Positions 37,176-46,349 of a stretch of 64,000 nucleotides of DNA are shown here, one piece after another. The notes under the pieces are model-generated. The model ran no database searches, was not told where the DNA came from, and saw nothing but the letters and a program-made list of their open reading frames with translations. This DNA comes from Leisingera sp. SS27 (lineage in GTDB: Bacteria > Pseudomonadota > Alphaproteobacteria > Rhodobacterales > Rhodobacteraceae): positions 287,985 through 351,984 of the forward strand of contig NZ_JAQNCY010000005.1 in NCBI RefSeq assembly GCF_028368855.1, in the 5' to 3' direction. Numbering within the stretch: the stretch's first letter is position 1; every line of letters starts with the position of its first letter. The position numbers and the translations under genes are program-made.

Positions 37176-37973
37176 TCAGGCGACCGAGCTTAGAAATTGC
37201 TTCAGCCTCTCTGATTGCGGGTTGCCAAAGACCTCGGCAGGCGGCCCCTGCTCTTCGATGCGGCCCTGGTACAGGTAGACAACGTAGTTCGCGACTTCGC
37301 GCGCGAATTTCATTTCATGAGTGACCAGCAGCATGGTGCGCCCCTCGGCGGCCAGGTCGCGGATCACCGTCAGCACCTCGCCCACCAGTTCCGGGTCCAG
37401 CGCCGAGGTCGGCTCGTCAAACAGCATCGCCGACGGATCCACCGCCAGCGCCCGGGCAATCGCCGCCCGCTGCTGCTGCCCTCCGGACAGATAAGCAGGA
37501 TAGGTGTCCTCCTTGCCGCCCAGTCCCACCCGGTCCAGCAATTCGCGCGCACGTTCAATTGCTTGCACCTTGGGCACCTTCAGCACATGCACCGGCACCT
37601 CGATCACATTCTCGATCAGAGTGCGGTGGGTCCACAGGTTGAACTGCTGGAACACCATCGCCAGCTTGGTCCGGATTCGTTCGATCTGTTTCTGTTTGGC
37701 CGGGCTGCCGTCGCCCTGCATCGCCACTTCTTCGCCGCCGATCACGATTTTGCCAGAGCTCGGCGTCTCCAGGAAATTGATGCAGCGCAGCATGGTGGAC
37801 TTGCCGGATCCGGAGCCGCCAATGATGGCCACCACATCACCTTGTTGCGCGGTCAGATCAACACCCTTCAGCACTTCCAGATTGCCGAACGACTTGTGCA
37901 GATCCTCGACCCGGATCGCCTCCCGGCGCGTATCTGTCTCCAAAGCTGATGCGGTGGCTGCGGCTGAGTCCAT
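37176..37973 (-). CDS. Amino-acid ABC transporter ATP-binding protein
   Basis: 265 aa. Walker A GGSGSGKSTMLRCIN, signature YLSGGQQQRAAIARALA, Walker B AMLFDEPTSALDPE, HisP/ArtP-like. ATG 37973 follows GGGAAG. First gene of the transporter operon; the upstream 97 bases hold a strong palindrome that also covers the divergent tetR promoter. Confidence 0.93.
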   Translation of the reverse strand: MDSAAATASALETDTRREAIRVEDLHKSFGNLEVLKGVDLTAQQGDVVAIIGGSGSGKSTMLRCINFLETPSSGKIVIGGEEVAMQGDGSPAKQKQIERIRTKLAMVFQQFNLWTHRTLIENVIEVPVHVLKVPKVQAIERARELLDRVGLGGKEDTYPAYLSGGQQQRAAIARALAVDPSAMLFDEPTSALDPELVGEVLTVIRDLAAEGRTMLLVTHEMKFAREVANYVVYLYQGRIEEQGPPAEVFGNPQSERLKQFLSSVA

Positions 37974-38021
37974 CTTTGCGTCTTCCCGAATTTTCTGATT
38001 GCAGTAAGCCGCGACTCGCGT

Positions 38022-38041
38022 AATTATGCAAGTGTATAATT
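38022..38041. promoter_or_regulatory. Probable TetR operator overlapping a TATAAT box
   Basis: A 20-base near-palindrome AATTAT-rCA-nn-TGy-ATAATT matches itself at 16 of 20 positions. It includes TATAAT at 38035-38040, a likely -10 for the rightward tetR transcript. Its position between divergent transporter and catabolic genes suits autorepression by the TetR protein. Confidence 0.65.
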
Positions 38042-38070
38042 TCTCCGCCAGCACAAAAACAGGAGCTGAG

Positions 38071-38712
38071 GTGACCGACGAGCGCCGCAAATTCAAACGC
38101 GAATCCGCCGAGGCCCGGAAGGAAGCGCTGATTCTCGCCACATTGGAACTGGTAGCTGACAACGGTGTGCGCGGCGCCACGGTGCGAGGCATCGCCCAGC
38201 GCGCCGATGTCACCCAGGGGCTGATCCGGCACTATTTCAGCTCCAAGGAGGAGCTGATCATCGCAGCCTATGAACACCACATGAACCAGATGACGGACCT
38301 GACTTTTGCACCCGGGGCGGCGGCAGGCAGCGCTCGGGCGCGGCTAAGGGCCTTTGTCGATGGCTCGTTGACGCCGCCGGTGGTCGATCCGCGCGCGCTG
38401 GCGCTGTGGGCCAGCTTTCTGAACAAGGTGCAGAACGATCCGCAGATGAAGGAAACGCACGAGCGCACCTACGCCTACTTCCGCGACAGGCTCGAGGCAC
38501 TGATCACCGCCGCATTGGAAGAGGCCGGGCGCCCCGCCCCGGCGGCCCGGCTGCGCCAGCTGGCGATTGCCTGCAACGCGGTGATCGACGGGCTATGGCT
38601 GGAGGGCGGCGCCCTGCCGGATGCCTTTGCCCCCGGTGAACTGGTTGAAATCGGGCGGCATTCCGTTGCCGCCATCACAGGATTGGATCTAATGCAGGAG
38701 GCTGGAACCTGA
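38071..38712 (+). CDS. TetR family regulator (BetI-like)
   Basis: 213 aa. The N-terminal helix-turn-helix (about 15-60) contains TVRGIAQRADVTQGLIRHYFSSKEELI, close to BetI style; the C-terminal domain is TetR_C-like. GTG 38071 has AGGAG about 6 bases upstream. The upstream ATG at 38026 lies in the putative -10/operator and is rejected. Its stop shares one base with the aminotransferase start. It probably represses its own operon and the divergent transporter in response to the imported substrate or a derivative. Confidence 0.87.
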   Translation: MTDERRKFKRESAEARKEALILATLELVADNGVRGATVRGIAQRADVTQGLIRHYFSSKEELIIAAYEHHMNQMTDLTFAPGAAAGSARARLRAFVDGSLTPPVVDPRALALWASFLNKVQNDPQMKETHERTYAYFRDRLEALITAALEEAGRPAPAARLRQLAIACNAVIDGLWLEGGALPDAFAPGELVEIGRHSVAAITGLDLMQEAGT

Positions 38713-39896
38713 TGAGGCTGACAGCAATCACCGAACGGCTGGCGGGACTTGGCGGCGGCAAATGGGAAGTACACGCCAAGGCGCGGGAGTTGGCCGAAGC
38801 CGGCGTCGATCTGGTGGAGATGACCATCGGCGAGCCTGACGTGCCAACCCCACCGGAATTGATTGAGACCGCCGCGCAGTCAATGCACGCAGGCCGTACC
38901 GGCTATTCTGATGGCCGCGGCGAGGCGCATCTGCGCGCCACCCTGGCAGAGGCCTATACCGCCAGCCGCGGACGGGCGTTCGGGCCGGAGAACATTCTCT
39001 GCTTCCCAGGCACCCAAACCGCACTTTACGCGGTCCTGCAGGGTGTGGCCGAACCCGGCACCGAGGTCCTAGTCGGCGACCCGATGTATGCCACATACGA
39101 GGGTGTGATCCGCGCGTCAGGCGCCAGCATGGTGCCGGTGCCGCTGCGGCCCGAGGCCGGTTTCCGGATGCAGGCCAGCGACATCGCCGCCCGCATCACA
39201 CCGCACAGCCGTGCCATCCTGCTGACAACCCCGCACAACCCGACCGGCGCCATTCTGACACCGCAGGACCTGCAGGAAATCGGCGAGCTGGCGGTGCAAC
39301 ACGATCTCTGGATCATTTCCGACGAAGTTTATGAGCACTTGGTCTTTGAGGGCGCGGAATTTTTCTCCCCTCTCTGCGACCCGGCACTGGCGGACCGGGT
39401 AATCTCGGTCTCGTCAATCTCCAAGTCCCATGCCGCGCCGGGCTTCCGCAGCGGCTGGTGCACCGGGCCTGCCGAGTTCTGTGCGGCCCTGCTGCCGGTC
39501 TCGGAAACCATGCTGTTTGGCAACCAGCCCTTCATCGCCGATATGACCGAAAAGGCGGTGCGCGAGGGCTCTTCCGTCGCCGCAGGGATGGCCGCCCGCT
39601 TTTCCGCCCGCGCCGCCCTGCTGGAACAGCGCTTGCATGCAGAGACCCGGCTGCACGTCCACCGGCCCGAGGCAGGCATGTTCGCGCTAATTGACGTTTC
39701 CTCTACCGGCATGAATGGCGACGCCTACGCCTGGGACCTTCTGGACAGCGGCGTTGCGGTAATGCCCGGCGCTGCCTTCGGCGACGGCCTGCGCAACTGG
39801 GTGCGGGTCGCGCTCACCATCGACGACAGCAGCTTTGCCACCGCTCTCGACCGGATTACGGCCCACGCAAAACGCAAGACACGGGGTGCCGCATGA
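38712..39896 (+). CDS. Class I/II aminotransferase (arginine:pyruvate transaminase-like)
   Basis: 394 aa PLP enzyme. Fold-type I motifs: FPGTQTALYAV, TTPHNPTG (174-180), SDEVYEHL and Schiff-base Lys238 in SSISKSHAAPGFRSGW with the phosphate-binding Arg after it. In Pseudomonas AruH, a related enzyme, transaminates arginine to 2-ketoarginine, which AruI decarboxylates; the next gene here is an AruI-like ThDP enzyme. The stop/start overlaps are 1 base with tetR and 4 bases with the ThDP gene, so co-translation is likely. Substrate assignment comes from context. Confidence 0.85.
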   Translation: MRLTAITERLAGLGGGKWEVHAKARELAEAGVDLVEMTIGEPDVPTPPELIETAAQSMHAGRTGYSDGRGEAHLRATLAEAYTASRGRAFGPENILCFPGTQTALYAVLQGVAEPGTEVLVGDPMYATYEGVIRASGASMVPVPLRPEAGFRMQASDIAARITPHSRAILLTTPHNPTGAILTPQDLQEIGELAVQHDLWIISDEVYEHLVFEGAEFFSPLCDPALADRVISVSSISKSHAAPGFRSGWCTGPAEFCAALLPVSETMLFGNQPFIADMTEKAVREGSSVAAGMAARFSARAALLEQRLHAETRLHVHRPEAGMFALIDVSSTGMNGDAYAWDLLDSGVAVMPGAAFGDGLRNWVRVALTIDDSSFATALDRITAHAKRKTRGAA

Positions 39897-41497
39897 CCGC
39901 AGCAACAGTTGGCGAAGCCCTGGTTGCCGGGCTGAAGGCCCGTGGCGTCACCTGCGTGTTCGGCATCCCCGGCGTGCACACGGTAGAGCTCTACCGCGGC
40001 CTGGCCGCCTCTGGCATCCGTCATGTCACCCCCCGTCACGAACAGGGCGCGGGCTTCATGGCCGATGGTTATGCCCGCGTGTCCGGCCATCCCGGTGTGG
40101 CCTTTGTCATCACCGGCCCCGGCCTTACCAATACCCTCACTCCGATGGCCCAGGCCCGCGCGGATTCGGTGCCGATGCTGGTCGTGTCCGGCGTCAATGC
40201 CAGTGCAACCCTAGGCAAGGGCTACGGTCACCTGCACGAATTGCCCGACCAGCATGCACTGGCCAAGACCGTGGCGCTGGCCTCTGAACACGTTGCCAGG
40301 CCAGAGGAACTGGAGGCCTCGCTGGACCGCGCTTTTGCCCCCTTCGCAGCAGGCCGACCCGGCCCCACGCACATCCAGATCCCGCTTGATGTTGCAGGCA
40401 TTGAATCTCAGGCGGGCCTCTCCACCCAGGATTCCGCAGGACCGCCAATCAACAGCGCTCAAATCACCGAAGCTGCATCCCGCCTGTCCAAGGCAGACAA
40501 GGTGGTGATCCTCGCAGGCGGTGGCGTAAAGAGCGCAGGCGAGGACCTGCAGGCCCTGGCCGAAAACCTGGACGCGCCTGTGGTTCAAACCGTCAACGCC
40601 CGCGGGCTGATGCACGGCCATCCGCTGACTGTTCCCGCAAGCCCCAGCCTGCAAGCGGCCCGGGAGCTGATCCAAGACGCCGATTGCGTGCTGGCGCTGG
40701 GAACAGAGCTGGGGCCGACCGATTACGACATGTATGCCACCGGTAGCATGGCGGCCATGGCCGGGCTGATCCGGGTCGACATCTGCGCGGAGCAGCTGGC
40801 CCGACACGAGACAGACCTCGCCATCCACGCCCACGCTAGTGAGGCTGCGGCTGCGCTGCTCGCGGCCCTGCCCGCTGCGCCCAAACAAAGCCAGGGCGCC
40901 CAGCGCGCGAACCAAACCCGCGCCGCCGCGTATGAGGAGATCGGCCCGGACTACCGCCAGCAGGTCGAGGTGCTGAACGCCATGCGCGACGCAGTGCTTA
41001 ATGCCCTGATGATCGGCGATTCCACTCAGCCGATCTATGCCGGCAATCTCTACTTTGACCACGACCGTCCCGGCGGCTGGTTCAATGCCGCTACCGGCTA
41101 TGGCGCGCTCGGCTATGGCATCCCCGCCGCAATCGGCGCTGCGATTGCCGACCCCTCAGCTCATGTTATTTGCATCGCCGGCGACGGTGGCGCCCAGTTC
41201 TCGCTGCCGGAGATCATGGCCGCCGTGGACGAAAATCTGCCAATCACCTTCGTGATCTGGAACAACCGCGGCTATGGCGAAATCGCAATCTCGATGGAGG
41301 CCGTGGACGTTGCCGTGGTAGGCTGTGACCCCACCCCGCCTGACTTCGGCCCCGCCGCCGCTTCCTTCGGCATCCCTTACACCCGCGTGCCGATGGAACC
41401 GCAAGCAATTGCAGCCGCGCTCCGGGAAACCAGCAAACGCGGCACCCCATCCATCCTCGAAATCAACATCACCGGATCCGTTCCGGGCCAGGAGTAA
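39893..41497 (+). CDS. ThDP-dependent 2-oxoacid decarboxylase (AruI-like)
   Basis: 534 aa with the acetolactate-synthase-type three-domain fold. The catalytic Glu50 lies in TPRHEQGAGFMADGYAR. The ThDP-Mg motif GDGGAQFSLPEI, followed by NNRGYGEI, is intact. Family members include acetolactate synthase, sulfoacetaldehyde acetyltransferase and 5-guanidino-2-oxopentanoate decarboxylase. Downstream of an aminotransferase and next to DDAH, the decarboxylase role on 2-ketoarginine or its methylated form is favoured. No regulatory small subunit is present, which argues against biosynthetic acetolactate synthase. Confidence 0.83.
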   Translation: MTAATVGEALVAGLKARGVTCVFGIPGVHTVELYRGLAASGIRHVTPRHEQGAGFMADGYARVSGHPGVAFVITGPGLTNTLTPMAQARADSVPMLVVSGVNASATLGKGYGHLHELPDQHALAKTVALASEHVARPEELEASLDRAFAPFAAGRPGPTHIQIPLDVAGIESQAGLSTQDSAGPPINSAQITEAASRLSKADKVVILAGGGVKSAGEDLQALAENLDAPVVQTVNARGLMHGHPLTVPASPSLQAARELIQDADCVLALGTELGPTDYDMYATGSMAAMAGLIRVDICAEQLARHETDLAIHAHASEAAAALLAALPAAPKQSQGAQRANQTRAAAYEEIGPDYRQQVEVLNAMRDAVLNALMIGDSTQPIYAGNLYFDHDRPGGWFNAATGYGALGYGIPAAIGAAIADPSAHVICIAGDGGAQFSLPEIMAAVDENLPITFVIWNNRGYGEIAISMEAVDVAVVGCDPTPPDFGPAAASFGIPYTRVPMEPQAIAAALRETSKRGTPSILEINITGSVPGQE

Positions 41498-41500
41498 CCC

Positions 41501-42283
41501 ATGCGAAACCCAACCTTCGAGTTCACCCGGGCCATCACCCGCCGTCCCGCCTCCACCATCGCCAAGGGCCTGCGCGCCGAAGATATGGGCAACCCCAGCC
41601 TCGAAGGCATGCTGGCCGCCCACGCCGCCTATGTCACCGCGTTGCGCAGCACCGGCGCCGAAGTGATCGAACTGGATCCGTTGGAGACATTCCCTGACGC
41701 CCAATTCGTGGAGGACACCGCCCTCTGCCTGCCGCAAGGCGCAATCCTGATGCGCCCTGGCGCGCCAACGCGGTTGGGTGAGGTGGCAGAAATGGCTCCT
41801 ACCCTGCGCGCCTGTTACGATGAAGTCCGCGAAATCACCGGCCCCGGACATATCGAAGGCGGCGACATCCTGGTGACCGGCAAGGAGATTATGGTCGGCC
41901 GCTCCGACCGCACCGATGCTGCAGGAGTTGCTGAACTGGCAGAGATCGCTGCCGAATGGGGCCATGCCTTGCGCGAAGTGTTTACGCCCGAAGGCGTCCT
42001 GCACTTCAAGACCGACTGCTCCCTGATGGATGCTGAGACGATCCTGTCGACCAAACGCCTTGACGCCTCCGGCTGCTTCGAAGGGTACCGGGTGCTGCAT
42101 GTTGCCGAGGGAGAGGAAGCCGCTGCCAACGCCATCCGCTTCAACAATCTGGTGCTGATGGCCGCGGGCTTCCCACGCACCGCCGAAATGCTGGATAAGG
42201 CAGGGTTTCAGATCGTCGAGATCGACAACACTGACTGTGCCAAACTGGACGGTGGCATGTCCTGCCTGTCTCTGCGGTTCTGA
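41501..42283 (+). CDS. Dimethylargininase (DDAH)-like hydrolase
   Basis: 260 aa of the amidinotransferase/DDAH fold. It has the substrate Asp/Glu segment DAQFVEDTALCL, catalytic Glu119 in GHIEGGD, His168 in VLHFKTDCS, and the C-terminal nucleophile Cys255 in GGMSCLSLRF. DDAH converts N-omega-methylated arginines to citrulline and a methylamine. It starts 3 bases after the ThDP gene and is the last gene of the operon, before the hairpin at 42302. Arginine deiminase is less likely because the length and CLSLRF ending match DDAH. Confidence 0.87.
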   Translation: MRNPTFEFTRAITRRPASTIAKGLRAEDMGNPSLEGMLAAHAAYVTALRSTGAEVIELDPLETFPDAQFVEDTALCLPQGAILMRPGAPTRLGEVAEMAPTLRACYDEVREITGPGHIEGGDILVTGKEIMVGRSDRTDAAGVAELAEIAAEWGHALREVFTPEGVLHFKTDCSLMDAETILSTKRLDASGCFEGYRVLHVAEGEEAAANAIRFNNLVLMAAGFPRTAEMLDKAGFQIVEIDNTDCAKLDGGMSCLSLRF

Positions 42284-42301
42284 CTACCAAGCTTTCAGCT
42301 T

Positions 42302-42343
42302 CGGCCCTTGCCCGGCGTTTTCTGATACCGGCGACAAGGGCCG
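42302..42343 (+). terminator. Terminator-like hairpin after the DDAH gene
   Basis: A 9-bp stem CGGCCCTTG / CAAGGGCCG closes a 24-nt loop that contains a second short CCGG/CCGG pairing. No clear T-run. The rest of 42284-42509 shows nothing else. Confidence 0.5.
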
Positions 42344-42509
42344 CTGCACTATCAGGCAACCTGCTCAACTGGACTGGCTGCCATCGAAGATTTGAAACGG
42401 CAGTTGCCGCTCCCTAACCACCCCGGATTTACGTAGCCTTCTGCAGTTGAGCCCACGACAACGAGGGCCGCTCCATGCAACCGCGAAAACAAAATGCAAT
42501 CTGGAAGGC

Positions 42510-44066
42510 TTATTCTTTGAGATGCCTTTCCAGCACTTCTCTAGCCGCTTCCAAGTAGGCGTTTTGCCGTTCAGCGCTCATCCTGTCCCAAGTCCGGTAA
42601 ACCTGACGCAGGCGGGGGTTACCGCGCAGTTTGCCAGCGTTGCGCACCAGGAAATCCCAGTACAACGAATTGAACGGGCAAGCCTTCTCGCCGGTCTTGC
42701 GTTTCACATCATAGCTGCAGCCCGCGCAATGATTCGACATTTTGTTGATATAATTGCCGCTGGCAGCATAGGGTTTCGACCCCAGCAAGCCTCCGTCGGC
42801 AAACTGGCTCATGCCTATCACATTCGGCGCCTCAACCCACTCATAAGCATCGGCATATACCGCCAGATACCATTCATGCACTTCATGTGGGTCAACACCG
42901 GCAAGCATAGCAAAGTTTCCCGTCACCATCAGACGCTGGATGTGGTGTGCGTAAGCCTCATCCCGGGTCTGGGTGATGGCAGCCGCAAGGCAGGCCATTC
43001 CGGTCTCGCCATTCCAATAAAACTCCGGCAGCGGACGGGAGGCACCAAAGTAGTTCTGCTCTGTATATCCCGGCATATTGAGCCAATAGATCCCGCGCAC
43101 GTATTCGCGCCAGCCGATGACCTGGCGGATGAAACCTTCGGCTGCATTCAGCGGGGCATCACCTTCGTAATACGCCCGCTCGACCCGGCGGCAGACCTCC
43201 ATCGGCTCCAGCAAGCCTGAATTCATGTATTGCGAAAGAACGGAGTGATAGAGAAACCGCTCCCCTTCCAGCATCGCATCCTGATAGTCGCCGAAGCAGG
43301 AAAGGGCCTTTTCTGCAAAGTCTTCCAAGGCTTGCAACGCGCCCTCCCGCGTCACCGCGAACCAGAACGGCCGCAATGAACCGAAATGGCTGCCGAACCT
43401 TGCCTCCACCAAGTCCAAAACTTCCTCAGTAATTGCATCAGGGCGGGTTTCCAACGGGTGCGGCAGGCATAGATCTCCCTTGGCGGGTTTACGGTTTTCC
43501 TGGTCGAAATTCCACTTGCCGCCCTCCGGCTGATCCCCCTGCATTAGCAGTCCCGTTTCACGGCGCATCTCCCGGTAGAAGTACTCCATGCGCAACTGCT
43601 TGCGCCCTTCCGCCCAGCTTTGGAACCGCTCATGGGAGCACAGAAACCGGCTGTCCTGCCGCATCTCCAGGACGGCACCGGATGCTTCAGCCCAGGCATC
43701 AAGTGCAGATTTCACCCTGTATTCGCCAGGTTCGGTGATCACCACACGGGAAAACCTTTGACCGTCAAGCGCACGCTCTATCTCACCGGCCAAACTACCA
43801 GAGTTTTCAGGGTCATCCAGCTTGGTATAGCGAACCTTCCAGCCATCCTCTTCAAGCTCCCGCGCGAAATGGCGCATCGCCGAAAACAGAAACGCTATTT
43901 TCTTCTTGTGATGCCGGACGTAGCCCGCCTCTTCTGACACTTCGGCCATCAGGATGATGTCCTGATCACGGTCAGCCCCGTCAAGCGAAGAAACATTCCT
44001 GCAGAGCTGGTCGCCCAGGACGAGGATCAGGTTGCGTAACTCCTGAGTGTTCTCTTGGGATGCCAT
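42510..44066 (-). CDS. Iron-sulfur photolyase/cryptochrome (FeS-BCP type)
   Basis: 518 aa. It starts with NLILVLGDQLCRNVSSLDGADRDQD, as in the photolyase-related (CryB/PhrB, 6-4 photolyase) clade, and carries the C-terminal four-cysteine iron-sulfur set (HCAGCSYDVKRKTGEKACPFN plus an upstream Cys). FAD binding and catalytic helices are in the central part. ATG 44066 was chosen; a TTG frame continues to 44087 over the previous stop. Last gene of a six-gene minus-strand run that begins at an RpoE-type promoter (48846), which fits light-associated repair. Confidence 0.9.
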   Translation of the reverse strand: MASQENTQELRNLILVLGDQLCRNVSSLDGADRDQDIILMAEVSEEAGYVRHHKKKIAFLFSAMRHFARELEEDGWKVRYTKLDDPENSGSLAGEIERALDGQRFSRVVITEPGEYRVKSALDAWAEASGAVLEMRQDSRFLCSHERFQSWAEGRKQLRMEYFYREMRRETGLLMQGDQPEGGKWNFDQENRKPAKGDLCLPHPLETRPDAITEEVLDLVEARFGSHFGSLRPFWFAVTREGALQALEDFAEKALSCFGDYQDAMLEGERFLYHSVLSQYMNSGLLEPMEVCRRVERAYYEGDAPLNAAEGFIRQVIGWREYVRGIYWLNMPGYTEQNYFGASRPLPEFYWNGETGMACLAAAITQTRDEAYAHHIQRLMVTGNFAMLAGVDPHEVHEWYLAVYADAYEWVEAPNVIGMSQFADGGLLGSKPYAASGNYINKMSNHCAGCSYDVKRKTGEKACPFNSLYWDFLVRNAGKLRGNPRLRQVYRTWDRMSAERQNAYLEAAREVLERHLKE

Positions 44067-44083
44067 CACATGTACCCGCCAGT

Positions 44084-44632
44084 TCAATCCGCAGGCCGCA
44101 TAGTCGCGACCAGCTCAGCCGCCTTGAGGCCAAACTTGCGCATCTCCGACTTGTTAATGATCACCCCATTGGCGGTGAGGTAAAGCCAATCGGTAGCCTG
44201 CAACGTATGGCCGCCAGAGTTCGCGGGCAGTATAATGTTATAGGTCAGCCGCACAGTTGAACCGGACACTACCCCTTGCGCGACACCGTCCAGATCGTCC
44301 GCGGTTGCTGTGAAGGTGTTTCCAGAACCAAGCTCTAAATGCCATTTGCGGCTTTGGGTGGCACCGTTGGAAAAAGTGAACTCTTCACTGAGTGTGCCCG
44401 TGTCGCCCTCCCATTTTCCAACCATCCGGGCGGTAAAGCTGCTTGTCATCTTGCCTGTTGGGCCAAAAACCACCCCCTCGGACAAGATCTCGCCGGACAA
44501 GTGCTCAGTCAGAACAAACTGCGGGCCGCTGCCCGCATAGTCCTGCGGCGACTGAAAGCGGAAGCTGAACACATATGTTTTCGCAATCATTACAAGAAGA
44601 GCGATCACGAGGCAGATGGTAAGGAGTTTCAT
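44084..44632 (-). CDS. DUF3833 family protein
   Basis: 182 aa. One N-terminal membrane/signal helix (ICLVIALLVMIAKTYVFSF), then a lipocalin-like beta-rich domain with FQSPQDYAGSGPQFVLTEHL and the closing DWLYLTANGVIINKSEMRKFG. DUF3833 proteins recur beside cyclopropane-fatty-acid-synthase-like genes in RpoE-ChrR islands. The start overlaps the MFS gene by 4 bases. Envelope lipid role inferred; molecular function unknown. Confidence 0.82.
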   Translation of the reverse strand: MKLLTICLVIALLVMIAKTYVFSFRFQSPQDYAGSGPQFVLTEHLSGEILSEGVVFGPTGKMTSSFTARMVGKWEGDTGTLSEEFTFSNGATQSRKWHLELGSGNTFTATADDLDGVAQGVVSGSTVRLTYNIILPANSGGHTLQATDWLYLTANGVIINKSEMRKFGLKAAELVATMRPAD

Positions 44633-45855
44633 TGTGTTGCTCTTTCTGATGGCAGGGTAAGGGCAAAGGCGAAGGCAGCGGTTTTTAAGACGCAGGGCAG
44701 CACGGCGTAGGACAGGTTTAGTGCGGAAAGCGCTTGCGGGCTGTTTTTTGTTCCGGGCTGATATCCTTGCTGTTCCAGCAACGGCAGCGCCAGAGCGGCG
44801 GCAAGCGCCAAGGCCAGTTTACCAGCGAAGGACCAGATGCCAAAAGCAGCGGAGGCATTGAGGCCCGCGCGGGTCAGCGCAATGCTGAACATGGCGGGCA
44901 GCAGCACCATGTCGGCGCCCAGGGTGGCGCCCGATACCGCGCAGATCACCGCAAAGCCCAGCAGGCTGCCCGGTCCAAGAAAGGCCGCGCCGGCAAAGCT
45001 GGCAATGGCCAGCGGCATGGCGATCAGCAGCGTCTGTTTCGCCCCAATCCGCTGGCCGAGGCGTGCCCACAGCGGCACACTGAGCCCGGCGCACAGAAAA
45101 AACAGCACCAGCAGCGGCCCTGCATAGGCGGGAAGGTTCAACCGGTCCTCGACAAAGAACAGGAACAGGGTTGAGGTCAGCGCCACCGGCAGGCTGTTGA
45201 GCACAGCCAGAGCCAGCAGGCGCACCGCGCCGGCCTGGGTCAGGGACATCGCCGACAGCGGCTGCCCGGTGACCGCCGGGCGCTTCCACATGGGCCGGGT
45301 GGCCGCAGCGGTGAAAAGGGCAAAGCCGCCGAGGGTCAGGCCAAAGGCGGCATAGCCCTGGCCCGCGGCTCCGAGTGCCACCAGGACCGCCGGCGCGATG
45401 GCGGCAAAGATCACGCCGCTGAGCATGCCCGCCTCGCGGAAGGCGGCCAGCGTCATCAGCTCGCGCGGGGTGGATTGCTTGGCCAGCGTGGCGCTGCGTC
45501 CATAGAGCAGGATCATGCCAAGGCTGTAGGCCGAAAACAGCAGCAGCAGGACCAAGACCAGCTTAGGCACCGCTAGCGGGCCCGTCGTCAGGCCGAACAG
45601 CAGCGGAAAGCCAACGGCCAGACCGCCCGCCGCCGCCAGCGCGAACCAAAGCTGCGCCCCGGGCCAGCGGTCGATAGCCCAGCCGATCAGCGGGTCCTGA
45701 ACCAGATCGAACAGACGGATCACCAGCAGGATGGCGCCAAGCGCCCCCAGGCCGATCCCCAAATTCACCGAGGCAAACTGCGGCAGGTGAATATAAAGCG
45801 GGATCCCCGCCGAGGCGAGCATCATCGCGTAGAGACTGACGCGGGGGTACAGCAT
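44629..45855 (-). CDS. MFS transporter (GPH/MFS_2-like)
   Basis: 408 aa with about 12 membrane segments. The motif RLFDLVQDPLIGWAIDRWPG (about 47-66) matches the glycoside-pentoside-hexuronide/MFS_2 branch. Homologues of this gene accompany cfa- and DUF3833-like genes in Rhodobacter RpoE islands. Substrate unknown; a lipid or small stress metabolite is possible. Starts 2 bases after the chalcone-isomerase-like gene stop. Confidence 0.85.
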   Translation of the reverse strand: MLYPRVSLYAMMLASAGIPLYIHLPQFASVNLGIGLGALGAILLVIRLFDLVQDPLIGWAIDRWPGAQLWFALAAAGGLAVGFPLLFGLTTGPLAVPKLVLVLLLLFSAYSLGMILLYGRSATLAKQSTPRELMTLAAFREAGMLSGVIFAAIAPAVLVALGAAGQGYAAFGLTLGGFALFTAAATRPMWKRPAVTGQPLSAMSLTQAGAVRLLALAVLNSLPVALTSTLFLFFVEDRLNLPAYAGPLLVLFFLCAGLSVPLWARLGQRIGAKQTLLIAMPLAIASFAGAAFLGPGSLLGFAVICAVSGATLGADMVLLPAMFSIALTRAGLNASAAFGIWSFAGKLALALAAALALPLLEQQGYQPGTKNSPQALSALNLSYAVLPCVLKTAAFAFALTLPSERATQ

Positions 45856-45857
45856 CC

Positions 45858-46349
45858 TCAGCCTAGAAGCGCGCGGGTGAACCGGGCCGAGCGGGTGTTT
45901 GCACCGACAAATATCGACATAAAGCCCCGCTTGATGCCCGGCTGGCTGAGGGTGCAGACAGTACGGCCGTTGCGCAGGAACTTCATCTTGTCCGGACCTT
46001 GGCTTACGGCCAGATAACGGTCGCCGGGGGAGACAGCTTGGAAACAGGCCTCAAACCGGACGCGGTTCGGAACGCTGTGCCCCAGACGCTGCATCTCCGC
46101 CAGGGTGGCTTCCACCAAGTTATCTTGGCTCAGCCGCCGCTGATAGGTGAGTTCGATCCCGAAGTCCCGCGTCCAGTCTAACGGCGCAGCATTCTGTGTG
46201 AACAGCCGGGCCTGATAGACCGGCAAGCCGAATAACCGGAAAGTGGCCGAACCACGCTGTTCCGCACCCGGTAGCAATGACTGCACCGGAGAGCTTAAAC
46301 CTGCAACGGGCACTGTTAGCAGGCACAAGGTCAGGAGCATCTTACGCAT
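45858..46349 (-). CDS. Periplasmic chalcone-isomerase-fold protein
   Basis: 163 aa. A signal peptide (MLLTLCLLTVPVAGLSS) is followed by the chalcone_isomerase-like domain: GSATFRLFGLPVYQARLFT and DFGIELTYQRRLSQDNLVEATLAEMQRLG. ATG 46349 overlaps the cfa-like gene end by 8 bases; the longer frame is spurious. Bacterial members are exported, probably bind fatty acids, and lack a flavonoid role. Part of the RpoE-type operon. Confidence 0.82.
   Translation of the reverse strand: MRKMLLTLCLLTVPVAGLSSPVQSLLPGAEQRGSATFRLFGLPVYQARLFTQNAAPLDWTRDFGIELTYQRRLSQDNLVEATLAEMQRLGHSVPNRVRFEACFQAVSPGDRYLAVSQGPDKMKFLRNGRTVCTLSQPGIKRGFMSIFVGANTRSARFTRALLG

Noticed and set aside
38026..38070. ATG 38026 as the TetR gene start
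   Set aside because: It lies inside the putative operator and overlaps the -10 region; GTG 38071 has a good AGGAG site.
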